Source: Trichoplax sp. H2 (Eukaryota; Placozoa; Uniplacotomia; Trichoplacea). Taken from it: a stretch of 64,000 nucleotides of DNA. The stretch is from positions 1,364,001 through 1,428,000 of the forward strand of contig NOWV01000004.1 of assembly GCA_003344405.1 (NCBI GenBank), given 5' to 3'. Under the pieces are notes generated by a model. That model ran no database searches, was not told where the DNA came from, and saw only the letters and a list, made by a program, of their open reading frames with translations. Both the position numbers and the translations under genes were made by a program. Of this stretch, positions 15,701-27,137 are shown piece by piece (the first letter of the stretch is position 1; every line of letters starts with the position of its first letter).

Positions 15701-18700
15701 ACGTTTTAGTTTTAGTTCAATTTAGTCATCGATTTTTTCATTTCAATAGCTTAGTACCTAATTGCGGTGTCTAATAATGCTATATTGAAAAGGCACTATT
15801 TGCTGGCTGTCTTAGATAAAACATTCTCTTGATGGTGTAGTCTAATCAACAGTTTATGAGCAGTATTGACATTTTCTTTATTCGAGGTTACTTAGTTGTC
15901 CTAGATGAGCTATTTTAGCCACATTAATCCTTTGTCCATGGTAGTCATTTACGATATATCATGATATCCACGTAAAAGATATTCCTACATGATTTCAATC
16001 AGGACTAACTATATACACCCATGATTTTTCTAGTTAAATCAGTGTGCGGAAACTATTGGCAATTTAGAATCTGAATTAGCAGAATCTCGTCAAAAGTACA
16101 CGGATTGCTACGAAAAGGTAATAACAATTGCAAAAGATTTACACACCTATAAGTACCTTACAATAACTGATCCACTACTTGAGGTTGAAATGCCAGAATT
16201 AAGGAGTTCTCTGCAATAATAATTTCTCTATATAGAACCATAATAATACATGAGTGTATGCTGATTTCTTTCTCACTACAGCAGTTTGTTTCCATTTCAC
16301 GGCCATGATATTGCAGTAATTCAGTAATACTTATAGGACATTAGCTATCTGCTAGCGTTCTGTTACTATACTATAATAAATCTTTTTTCCCTGCTCTTAT
16401 TCGAATTTTATCTAATGATTTTAGAACTATTCGAATAATACAGTTCAGATAAGACTCAGTTCCAGAGTATGATTACGATTGTCTACTTAGTTCAATTGTT
16501 ACGGTATAAAATAAATTAGCTTAAATTAAGTCAGATTACAAAATCATGATACACTGTTCGTATTAATAAGTAAGTTTTCTTTATATAGTTTTTACAATGC
16601 GAAAATGCTATCGAAAATTTAAAACGCGACAATGAAATGTTGTTGAGATCACAGGAGCAGTTAAAAGATGATGTAAGTAAATTTATTTAGAGTATATACG
16701 TATTTTTACCCTTAGTATGGGTAAATAATGGACCAGATGATCTTCATCTCTACTAATTTAATGATAAATAAAAGAATTGATTGAATCCTTCTGTAATACG
16801 ATTATTTTAGCTTGAAGAAGAAAGGAGAGAGATGGAGTTAAATTATAACTTAATAAAGGAAAAACATAAAGTTTGCCAGACCGAAGTATGTTAAACATTA
16901 AGTAAAATATTGTTTTTAATTTATTTCCAGTTATTTTATATGAATTGCGTACGGCATTCTAAATATAGTTTACTAACAACTGGTAAATTTAACGTTACTA
17001 AATCGCTAAGGTTTCAAATCGTGATGGAAAAATAGTAGGAATGCAGAACGAATATAACAATCTTCAAAAACAAAATTTAAAAATTAAAGATGATGTAAGT
17101 TTGTTTCCCCTAAAGGAATACACACATATCAGATCCTTTATAATGGAAAATGCTCTGCTATTCTGTATTTGAACGCAGCTATTCAATACCCTTAAATATT
17201 TATTAAATACAATCATTTTTTTAGTTATCGCGACGTGAACAAGAGCTAAAAGTTATTAAAGATCAATTATCGACGTTTCAACAAAATGTTGCTGAAATGA
17301 AGAAAAATTATCAGAAACAGGTATTAATAAAAATATGCAAGATGTTATTAATTTTCTTTAATCTGCGTTACATCGACTATTTCAAACAACATATTCATTA
17401 TCCAACACTTTCCTGATATGGTTATATCTATTTTAATATTTTTAATGTTAAATACCTGTATAGCTGCATCAAAATGAGAAAACAATTCATCACCTCCAAC
17501 AAAAGCAGCAAGTGGACACCAATGAGGTAAAATAAGAAATAAAGCAATTCTAACTTGCCTTACTTATCATTATATCATAACTGCATTACATGCGTTTTAA
17601 TTTGCTATAGATGTCCAACTTAGAAAGCGCGAATAACCAGTTACGAAAACAAGTAGAGGAGGCACAAAAATCGCTCCAATCAACGGTAATATAAGTTGTC
17701 ATCCGGTGTATCTACTATCTACAGAACTTGTAACTGCTGTGATTAGATAGCGACCCAATTGAATAACAATCTCGGATTATCTTACCTCTGATATTTTTCA
17801 CTTATCGACTAGATTAAGAATAAAGAAGAAATAATCGATGGTTTAAAACGCGAAGTTGAGATCTCGGCTAATCGGGTTAATGATTTACTGGCGGAGGTAC
17901 GCTCACCATTTTGCAGATACTGGCCAACTGTTAGCTTTAATCATCTTAAGAATTAGTAGATCTGAAATCATTTTCTGTACTCATTGCGTTCGCTTTTTAG
18001 ATTCAACAGATTCAGGAAAAGAATGAAGTATTAAAAGCGGAATTGCTTGAACAACACCATCACAATATCGAAAAGGAGTCCAAGGTGGGTCAGAAATAAC
18101 TATTCTGAGGACGGTTAAAATTTGATTGGTATCTGCTGTAGATTAAGAAGTCTTATTATATATCTAGATTGAAAAATTCAGAGAATCTAGCAAATTGCTA
18201 GAAGAAAAAATAAACAGCTACGAGAAACAGGTATTGAAACATTATCTTAGCATCCAAATTAGTTTTATTTATTGTTTATCAGTTCGTAAGTTTCTTTCTT
18301 TATGATATTAATGACGTTCAACCTAAATTATATAACAAACAAAGTAGGAATTTAAAGATTAGCATGATTTTAGTATCGTAAATTAGTTTCTATTAGTATT
18401 TTATTATTGTTTCTTTCATTCATAAAATTGATGATTTGAAAGCCAAATTACGTGATAATTAATTGGAAGATTTTTATTTCGACTGATCTTGTTATTACTA
18501 GTAATTTTCTGATGATTACTTTTTCATTTTGCTTTTCTTTCTTTTATAAGACTAATGATATGAAAGCTAAATTACATGACAATCAATTAGAAAATCAACG
18601 TTTTGAAATTAATTTGTCAAACACGAAAGAAAAATATGTACAGTGCCAGCTCAAGGTTCGTTTAAAAATTAACGGGGATAGTACTAGTTACAAAGTGCTA

Positions 18701-21700
18701 TTATCCTTTAATTCATTCCTCTTTGATTAGATCGAAAAGCAGGAAAGTCAGATACATGATTTAGAGAAGAATATTGCAGATTTACGTGCACAAGTTAGAG
18801 ATAAACATAATGATATTTTCATCGATGAGTTTAGGGTGGTTAACTTATTAATACATTTTACTATTATAACTCTTTCAGATTAAGGTAAAGGATAAAGTTT
18901 ATGACGATCTAAACGTAACTCTAAAGGAATCCAACGAATTAGCGCAGGAAAGACAAGAACAAGTTAGTAGAATAATAACAAAATAGCTTATAAAGAATTT
19001 TCGAACTGATTGAAGGTATGGTACGCCTATCCTGTTAGATTGAGTCCTGTACTCAAAATATTCAGAAGCTGAATAAAGAATTACAAAAACTGCAAAAACA
19101 ATATCAAAAAGCATGCCAAAAGGTAAATGGACTATATATAGTAAAATGTTCAGCGATATACCGTAAAGCTGAAAGATAGTATATAATAAAAATTCCCACT
19201 ATTGCTAATTACGCAGATAACTCAATACGAAGACGCTGTTACTAATATGAATCAAGAGCTTATTAGTAAACAAAAACAGGTAAAACTAACTCTCAAAAAG
19301 TTAATTAGAACTCTATATTCGGGCGAGAGAACAGTCTAATTCTTTAATCTTGACGACTATTTCAATATGTAGCTTCTCCAGCATGAAAATGCTATAGAAG
19401 ATGCAAAAAATGACTTGTCTAAAGCTCAACGAAATCAACAACTAAGCCAGCAGGAGGTAATTGTTACGAATATTTGTCTTAGATTAAATATTTCCGTTCA
19501 GAGAAATTGTCTATAAATAATATCTGATGATTGCAAAATATTGTTCTTAATCAGAAATTTCTTATCATTAACGTCTATTTATTGCACTAGCTCATGCAAA
19601 TATATAGGCATTTAAATAGCATGGATTAAACACACTTATTTAGAGAAATAATCAATAGATAATTTTATTATTATAATTTATTGTTAGCAGTTGTTAAGAA
19701 GTTCGCCACCATTATTATCCATTTATTTGATAATCTCACGCAAAATGCTTACTTGTCCGAATTCACTTTAAATTTTGTTAGCTTTTGAGGATATAATGAT
19801 GTGATATACGGAATGGCCAAATATGCTATATGTTGTATAAATACATATTGCAGTAAATAATTAACTGATATACTCGTATATGTACAAGATGTGATTTGCA
19901 TATTGTAACTTATACGAATCTTAATAGATATTTTAATGTGAATCATTCTATGATAATAAGTTTTGAATTTTACGCATTATACAGATTCAGAATTATGAAA
20001 GAAAGCACAAAGAATTAAGTACAGATTTTGCGGCTTTACGAGAACAACATAGGAAATGTATTGAACAGGTATGTCTCATTAGCTTGATGTGGAAGTATGT
20101 TTCATTATAAAAATTTACAACTTTAAATTTATACATTGCTTCATACAATATCGTAGCAATTGCAATTATTTGACTCAAATGGGCTAGTAATGCTGTAATT
20201 TACCAACTATTATAAATTTGTCGTTTTATAAGGTATCAGAAAAGGATGAGATGATTCAAGAATTACGAGTGGAGCTGGTGGCAACGAAAGACCAACATGA
20301 CGCTGCGAGACATGAGGTATAGATTTAAATTCATTTTCTTTAAATTTTTGTATTAGAAAAAATCGTTGCGTTGGTGTATTATAAACAATTGACAGTTATA
20401 GCGATAAAATTAAAATGTTTCGAAAAGAGAAAATTTGATGCTTAAAATTAGTACGGTACCGTAAGAGCTCTTGTGATTGGTAAATAAGAAAGAATTTATT
20501 TTACTGGAAAAATATCAAATATTACTACATTCATTAAATGCAAATCATTATCTGAACGATGCTAAATTTAATTTTTCATGAATTGAATTTACCAAATGTG
20601 AATTAAGTATTAATACAAACCCGTTTGTTAAAACATAATATACAATCTCAGCTGCATTAACATTTAGTTTCCTCAAACAGTATAATAGTAATGGAGTCGC
20701 TTAGTGAGTTTATTTGATACAGACTGTATAGCTTGATTAATCAAATGTTTACTATATCGTTTTACTTTCATAGACAATGGATAAAATTAAAATGATACAA
20801 GAATTAAAGGAAGATCTTTCGTCTTTAAATCAGAAATTTATAAGTCAGGTAATTGGAGAGTTGTTCTTTCACTTGGATAAAACTTTTGTAGTAAGCAGTT
20901 ACTGCAGACACGGTACGTTTAGAATTATATATACAAAGCTATTTGTTAAAATATTCTTAAATGGGATTAAATATAGGCTGCTGATTTCGATGTTAAGCGT
21001 AAACAATTGGATGTAGACTTAAATGCACTTGAAAATCAAAGAGAAGACTTGCAAAACGAGGTAAGAGATATGGGATGTTTAGAAATGGTTATCGCACTAG
21101 TACGATAGTTTTTAAATGAGTATTTTCTTGTATTAAACTTGTTATACGTTAGTAAATTCTATATCCAAATAAATTTTTATAGATTGTAGCTCGTGAAGAC
21201 CGCATTAAACAGAACTATAATGAAATGGATTTATTGCAAGATGAAATACAAGATAGGAATCAACAGGTTAACTATAAGTCAGAATGACAGTTATTGCGAC
21301 CTTTGTGATTTAGGCAAAGGCTAGTAACTTGCTAAATCTATTATTGATAATGACTAGATTGATCAGTGTGAGCAAGTCATTGATGAATTAAAAGAAGAAC
21401 TATCCAGCTTAAATAAAAAACATCGTCATGCGATTTCTGAAGTGTGTTAGAATATATTTTTATAATAATTATCTTTCTCACATTTATTTTTCATCCATTT
21501 TATATCAATTATCCGTTCTAACCATACTCGTTGTATAGATTGCACAATCAAAAACGGATATTTTACAGTTAAAAGAAGATTTAATTAATGCTCGTCAACA
21601 ATACAGAAATTGTGCCCAAGAAGTACGAATATTAGATACAATTTGAGATATAAATTACTGATGTTACCTCGTTGAGATTATTTTGATAATTATGATTTGC

Positions 21701-24700
21701 TCTTTTCCTTAATATAGTTGGCTCATTACGAGGAGAAGCTTGTCATATTAGAGGGAACTTCCAACACAACGCAGCAACAGCTAAATAATCGTTTATCAGA
21801 GGTAATAGTTCGATACATGTGCATATTCTCATAATAAAATCTTATCAACAATCTTATCCTGATATACCACGATAAGAGTATCGTGAAATTGTTATATACC
21901 AGATTATGCCAGTAAAAATGTCTATTTAACTTCTGCAGATTGTAAAATTAGAACAACGATGTCAAAAATATCAAGGTGATTTACATGCTATGGAAGATCT
22001 TAAGAAAATTCAGGGGCAAAAGGTATGTTTCCGGTATTTATTTTGCTAGCTATCGAAATTTTTTGCGAAACATATCAAGTATAAGTTGAGTAATAGAAAT
22101 TTCGGGTTTTAATTTTGAAATGTAAAACGCATTTAATTTAAACCTGCTACTACTTATATTTCGACGAGTAAGCAATCAAAGGAGATATTTAGTTACATCT
22201 TTTACCATTTGCCCAAATTTACGAAAGGCGTTTAAATTTATTCAAGCTACACTTGTGGCCCTTTAAGTTTTGATTAAAAGATGGTAGTCGAAAGATGTAA
22301 CCGATTACTGATTAAGTAGTCATTAATTATTTTATAATTTATTAAAATATCTCCCAAACGCTAACCAATTGATAGAAATATAGAGCACTAATTAAAAATA
22401 TAAATCTATTCAATCTTAATATTTCTTTGCTTTATATTCTGATTATAGATAATCGAAAAGGATAATCAGTTACAGGATATGAGACAAGAAATTGATAAAT
22501 TAAAGATGATTTATAATGCTAACACGGAACAGGTTTTAAAATTTTTACTGTGAATAATTAACTCGTACGACGTATAGCATTAAATGCAGGAATTTAAAAG
22601 TTAAATTGAAATTCAAGATATCAATAAAACAAAAAATGTGATTTTTGTTTCTGGAATAGATCAAAAAATATGAAACTGAAATAAAAGAGCTCGAAGAAAA
22701 ATTAGCTAATTCACTGGAAAAGCAAGATTCTATGCGTGTAGCGGTAATAAAGTTTTCAATGATTACTTTATATGAATACCGTAGTAGCTAATTTTAATAT
22801 TTGATATCAGATGAAGGAGAATAACGGATTACAACAGCAGCTCGAAATTAATTATAAAGATGCCCTTGAAAGAACACAATCTTTGCAAAACCAGGTAAGA
22901 TTTTAAAATAAACTTACTTACAAAATTGTTCTTAAACTATGATGTTGAAATAGCTGTCTGGAAGTTATAATACCATTTCATGAAAATTTATTCAGATTAA
23001 GGATCTTACCGACGCAAATAGTGAAATGGATCAAACAATAAGCATGTTGCAGAAAGAGACTCAAGCTCAAGAAGCCGAAGTATTTTATAGATTAATATCA
23101 TAGCCTAGAGTTGATGTGTTTTCCGGCTGATTATTTATACGTATTTGATTACTGATAGATACATGAACGAAGCGAAATATTGGAACAAACTAAACAAGAA
23201 CTGATTATTTTCCAGAAGAAATATGCTGATGCTGTTGAAGATGTAACTGTTATCTGTTGAGATAATTTCGAAAACATAGGTTTATCTAACTTTTAGCGAT
23301 GCGTAATAATTATCATTACAGATTGCTCAGAGAGATGGCCAAGTCGCTGTACTTAATATGAATATTAAACAAGTGGAAGAACAAATCAAACGCTATGAAA
23401 ATGAGGTAGGTTTGACATATTGGTATATATTTAACATCAATATTTTATTGGGATGGAATGTCTAGTTATATCTCAGTTCTTCTCTATATCAATCTTTTCA
23501 GATCAAGCGTTATTCTGATGAAATTAAGAAATTAAAGAATGAATGTAATCGTTATGAAGAAGAGATTAAATTGATGAAAATTAAGGTAGTGCGCATTAAA
23601 TAATCTGGTAAAGCTATCAGAATTACAATTAAAATTTCACATTATTTATTAGCTATCAGAAGCTACCACAGCTACCGGTAATAAGCAACAACGGTTAATT
23701 AAAACCGAAAAGCAAAAGAGAGAAGCTGAGGAGTCGGTTAGTTAATGCTCGATGAAGCTAAGGAATGGTCCTCATATAGATAATGATTTTAATAACCTCC
23801 TCAACAGATTCAGCGTTATGCTCAAAAGTTGGATCTTATGAAGAAAGATTTTTCTTCACAAGTAAGCTAAAATTTCGTAATATTTCGATGATTAAGGTTT
23901 GAAATAATTATTAAACTTCATTAAAGTAAAATATATCTTTTTCAATGATACGTATAGATGTCTTTAGCCGAAAACAAGATAAAAATGTTCCGACAAGAGC
24001 TTAAAAAGGCGCAAGATCAGAAAAATAATACTGCAGAAGAAGTATATCAGTTTACCTTATGCTTCCTAATTTTGAAAATTCTATAGAAAAGCTTTAAGAA
24101 TAACTATAAGAAAATACTCAAAAGTGATCACTATAACGTAGGTATCCCAATACGAGAAAGTAATTCAAGAATTAAAGTCAAAGATCGCCAATATCCAGTC
24201 TGAAAGTCAAAGGAGCAACAAAGTTCTGGATGAAAAAGAAACTCAATTAGCTAATCTTAAAGCTGACTTAGTGGCTGCCAGAGACAGAGATAGCATTCAC
24301 TCGACAGAGGTAATGAAAATGAATGATCTTTTCCAATATTTTTTAAAGTAGCTTCCCATAGGAACTAGTATCTCATTTACGTCGCTTGTTTCAATATTCG
24401 ACACTGTTGGAATTCTAAAGGTGAAACACGTTAAAAGTGAATATGAAAAAATCAAGAAACAGTATAAGATTACGATGGAGGAAGTAAGTAATTATTCTTA
24501 AAAGGGTTGGAAAAATAACTTTCTAAGCAATGATGTAAAACCATATTATAGCTTAAAGTTACTAGAGGATCGTTAGAAGAAGCCAGATCAAACGGTGATC
24601 GCTTGCATAAAGAGAGTGAATCAGTTGTTACGACAGTTAATCAATGGGTAAAAGAACAGAAGTGAGTGGATATAACCCGAATTTTATAGTATTTTATAAT

Positions 24701-27137
24701 AAAATATCTTTGATTTCGTTAATTTGCGGCGATAACAATTATAAACAATGTTTATTAATATTAAATTTTAGAGAAATTAATGAAAATCTTAATACTAAAT
24801 TAAGGTAAGTAGATTAATAATGTCGATATTAGGACGTTATATTTTACAATGAAGAAATTTCAGCGCTCGTAGAAGATATGAGAACACTAAAAATTGTCAT
24901 GATAGGACTTATTATTATTGCCTTATCAATATCTATTATCCATCTGTTAAAACATTGCAATATAGAGAGCAAAATAGGACCATAGGATCATTAAAAGCTG
25001 AGAATGAGTAAGAGGATATAATTACGCGTTATTTCTCTAACTCACAATGATTCACTTTAATACAATTCCAGTTAAAATCATGAGTTTAGGATATATTTGA
25101 TGATTTCTATTTCATAGACGATTAATGGAAGAATTAAATCTATCCCGTAAAACCCAAGTAAGCTATCAAAGGCAATTAGGTATGAAAATTTGTTTTTACA
25201 AATTGAAACTATTTCATCGATAAATAATTAATCGTTTATTTTTTGATTCCTAAAGATAACAGAGGCGTAGATGATGAAAGTTATAAGGTACAGGTTATGA
25301 TTGTATTTATTAATAGTTACATAGTTGATATCTCAGGCTATATTGTATGCTCATCTGTAGAATAAAGTGGTTCCAGATTCATAATGATATTAGCATAGAT
25401 TTATACAGCAGTTTCTATGACACTTTTATATTCTAATCTAGTCAAGAAGATATTAAGACTATTATGAGAGATACTGTTAATTTAGTCGTTAAACTGTTAA
25501 TAACTTAACAAGAACTGTATGATATTTGTAAGAAATATAAAGATAGGTTACAGTAGAAATCATGCATAGAACAGAAATTTATTTTATTTTTTCTTAGTCA
25601 TTACAGTCCCATGCTACCCGTCAAAATCTAATGATTTCCAAATTGGAGAAGCACATTGAGCAATTACAGTAAGAACTATACATTGATAGTTAATATGCTG
25701 GATAGAAGATTAAGCAATCGTGATAATTTATATTAGAAACGAACGAAAAGATATGATTGAGATTATTGATGATTATAAGCCGCATACTAGTTCTTACCAG
25801 GACTTGAGTCAAAAGGTTAGTTGGTTGTAGCATGGAGGTGTCGTTTTAGTCTCGCTATTTTCAATTATCTTACGCTGATTTAGAATCTATGGATTACCTA
25901 ATGAAATCTAATTTGTAGGTAAATGAGCTCAATCGAGAAGTTATTCGGCATCAGTCACTGGCTGAACGTGAACAAGCAAATCGTAAGGTATCGTATTGGA
26001 GTAGAGTGATATTCAGAATATACCCGGACCGTTTGACGGAATAAAATGATATTTACTCCTTCGTTAATATTAATTGCGATAGCACGCAGCATAAGGAATA
26101 AAATTTGTATATAAATTTATGTATACTTTAATTTTTTATTTGATAGATTATGGAGGATGAGATAGAGAAGAAAGACGCTATGATTGCCGATTTACGCCAT
26201 CGGATCGCTGGTATCTCAAATTACGAAGAGCGTAAATTTGACAGTAGAACATTAAATCAACCTAATCGTTATTACAAGGAAGATTTATATTCGTCGCGAT
26301 ACCCAAAAGACTTGTAAGTTATTCTGCTTTAACAAAAATTCCAGATATTATACGTGATATGAAGAAATATCTGTATATTTTAATCTAATGGTAATATTTT
26401 ATTGGATTAGGGACGGGAGAGAAAAGGTTAATACTGGACACATATATAGTGAATTATCTTCTTACTGGGTTTATGTTGAATTTAACGCTATAAATTATTC
26501 ATAAGTTAATAATCGCAATAATATTTCTCTCAAGATTCAAAAAGTTATGCGAGATGCGATGGAAGAGACAGGTGTCAGTGACCCCGAAATTTTAGAAAAG
26601 TCCTATTGGATTCAAAAAGTCGGAGAGGTGAAATAGATTTCTTACGTAGAAATTGATAAGCAATTTCTAATCGTTCGTATATTTCGCAGTTTACTTTAAT
26701 CAAGAAATATCAAGTAATCTGTTGACAATAAATTCGATTTTTAGTCATATTACAGTCTATACATGTAAAATTTATTCTATGCCTGTAAAAACATGAAATT
26801 CAAAGTTACTGTTCTATTACAACTATATACGTATGATGCGGTAGATATTATCGATATCTAAATCCTACTTTGCAATTTTCATATTCATGTCTAGTACTAG
26901 CGGTTGTTATTTTTATATGGATCGACCTAAAACAGGCAAAATTATAGAGAAAATGGTTAAATTATGTAAATGTTTAATTTCGAATACTAAAGTAGCCTTA
27001 TTGATCTCTAGTTATCCGTACAACTACAGAAATCGAGTGAATATTGGTCGGAGAAAGTGCGTGACCTATCATTGCAATTTAAGAATGAGCCATCACCGCG
27101 ATCAGCAAGACATTCATCACCAGTTCACATGAGCTAA
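2851..27137 (+). CDS. Giant coiled-coil protein built from 82 small exons, 2282 aa
   Basis: The start is the ATG at 2851 and the stop is the TAA ending at 27137. Joining 82 exons gives 6849 nt of uninterrupted frame. The product is almost entirely heptad-repeat coiled coil. A short acidic head (residues 1-49) comes first, then coiled coil from about residue 50, and a less regular, Ser- and Tyr-containing tail after about residue 2100. There is no signal peptide, membrane segment or catalytic motif. Of 81 introns, 74 are phase 0 and one uses a GC donor. 41 exons are exactly 84 nt (28 residues, four heptads). Proteins of this kind usually serve centrosomal, ciliary, sperm-tail, Golgi-tether or nuclear-envelope scaffolds. 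I do not recognise the orthologue. A PMFBP1- or CCDC-type sperm/ciliary coiled-coil protein is a weak guess from the N-terminal exons. The existence and frame of the gene are secure; single exon boundaries could be off by a few bases. Confidence 0.88.
6865..14342 (+). other. Coiled-coil gene, exons 7-33 (repeat region, first part)
   Basis: Exons: 6865-6948, 7075-7158, 7859-8017, 8131-8181, 8353-8436, 8548-8631, 8947-9021, 9603-9749, 9933-10016, 10277-10360, 10457-10531, 10638-10721, 10853-10915, 11060-11134, 11387-11428, 11530-11613, 11756-11818, 11913-11996, 12132-12215, 12364-12438, 13129-13212, 13291-13344, 13456-13539, 13716-13799, 13908-13991, 14060-14143, 14247-14342. All junctions are phase 0. 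Lengths are mostly 84 nt, with 63, 75, 54, 96, 42, 147 and 159 variants and one of 51. Each exon typically begins with Ile, Leu or Val and ends with Glu or Gln just before the donor. Exon 8 is followed by a GC donor. Confidence 0.85.
7159..7858 (+). other. GC-AG intron in the coiled-coil gene
   Basis: Exon 8 ends at Gln-Glu (CAAGAG) and the intron begins GCAAGT instead of GTAAGT. It closes with a normal TTTTTCAG acceptor at 7858. Apart from the GT-to-GC change, the donor matches the U1 consensus, as is usual for GC-AG introns. Confidence 0.8.
14343..16033 (+). other. 1.7-kb intron between exons 33 and 34
   Basis: This is one of the longest introns in the gene; most neighbours are 80-500 bp. 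I see no exon, RNA gene or clear repeat inside it. It is uniformly AT-rich with stops in all frames. The flanking exons join in phase 0. Confidence 0.7.
16034..20848 (+). other. Coiled-coil gene, exons 34-52 (repeat region, middle)
   Basis: Exons: 16034-16117, 16589-16672, 16811-16885, 17011-17094, 17225-17320, 17464-17526, 17611-17685, 17813-17896, 18001-18084, 18168-18230, 18551-18655, 18731-18835, 18879-18962, 19039-19122, 19217-19279, 19373-19456, 19985-20068, 20233-20316, 20774-20848. All are phase 0. Exons 44 and 45 are 105 nt (five heptads). Exon 39 (21 residues, EKTIHHLQQKQQ core) resembles exon 19 (KETIHQLRQEQN core), and both are followed by a 25-residue exon, suggesting block duplication. 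Confidence 0.85.
18307..18471 (+). pseudogene. Two decayed tandem copies of exon 44 inside intron 43
   Basis: The 5' part of exon 44 (18551 onward) has two upstream look-alikes spaced about 120 bp apart. The nearer copy (about 18430-18471) matches at about 34 of 42 positions. The farther copy (about 18307-18342) matches at about 27 of 36. Both also share the upstream TTTCTTTC pyrimidine tract. The nearer copy has an in-frame TAA, and its acceptor AG is now AA; the farther copy also lacks an acceptor AG. These look like failed exon duplications. The identity figures were counted by eye. Confidence 0.6.
20977..24483 (+). other. Coiled-coil gene, exons 53-70 (most regular repeat block)
   Basis: Exons: 20977-21060, 21183-21266, 21358-21441, 21539-21622, 21718-21801, 21939-22022, 22449-22532, 22660-22743, 22811-22894, 22996-23079, 23159-23242, 23322-23405, 23502-23585, 23653-23736, 23808-23861, 23958-24041, 24142-24309, 24421-24483. 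Exons 53-66 are fourteen consecutive 84-nt exons. Exon 69 is 168 nt, exactly two units, as expected from loss of one intron or a failed split. Exon 55 (VIDELKEELSSLNKK) and exon 52 (MIQELKEDLSSLNQK) are clearly related. Most exons start with ATT, CTN or GTN straight after the acceptor AG. Confidence 0.88.
24552..27137 (+). other. Coiled-coil gene, exons 71-82 (C-terminal part)
   Basis: Exons: 24552-24661, 24772-24804, 24966-25007, 25118-25179, 25256-25287, 25598-25668, 25737-25815, 25919-25987, 26147-26313, 26411-26426, 26535-26627, 27030-27137. The regular pattern stops here: introns take phases 0, 1 and 2, and exon sizes are irregular (16-167 nt). Exon 80 is a 16-nt microexon (26411-26426), needed to bring the phase-2 end of exon 79 into the frame of exon 81. 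The tail carries two similar aromatic pieces, KSYWIQKVGE and SSEYWSEKVRDLS, on either side of the last intron, then a Ser/Pro-rich end. Without the microexon, the frame after 26535 stops early. The last intron is about 400 bp. Confidence 0.75.

Noticed and set aside
18452-18730. 92-codon plus-strand frame
   Set aside because: It merges intron sequence with exon 44 in frame. The real exon starts after the TTATAAG acceptor at 18550, and the upstream part is the decayed copy region.
22193-22306. Imperfect inverted repeat (GTTACATCTTTT / GAAAGATGTAAC) in the intron before exon 59
   Set aside because: Arms of 12 bp with a mismatch and about 90-bp separation in an AT-rich intron; weak enough to be chance, with no supporting element.
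26887-27132. 81-codon plus-strand frame
   Set aside because: Reads the last exon of the coiled-coil gene in the wrong frame. The correct frame starts after ACTACAG at 27029 and ends at 27137.
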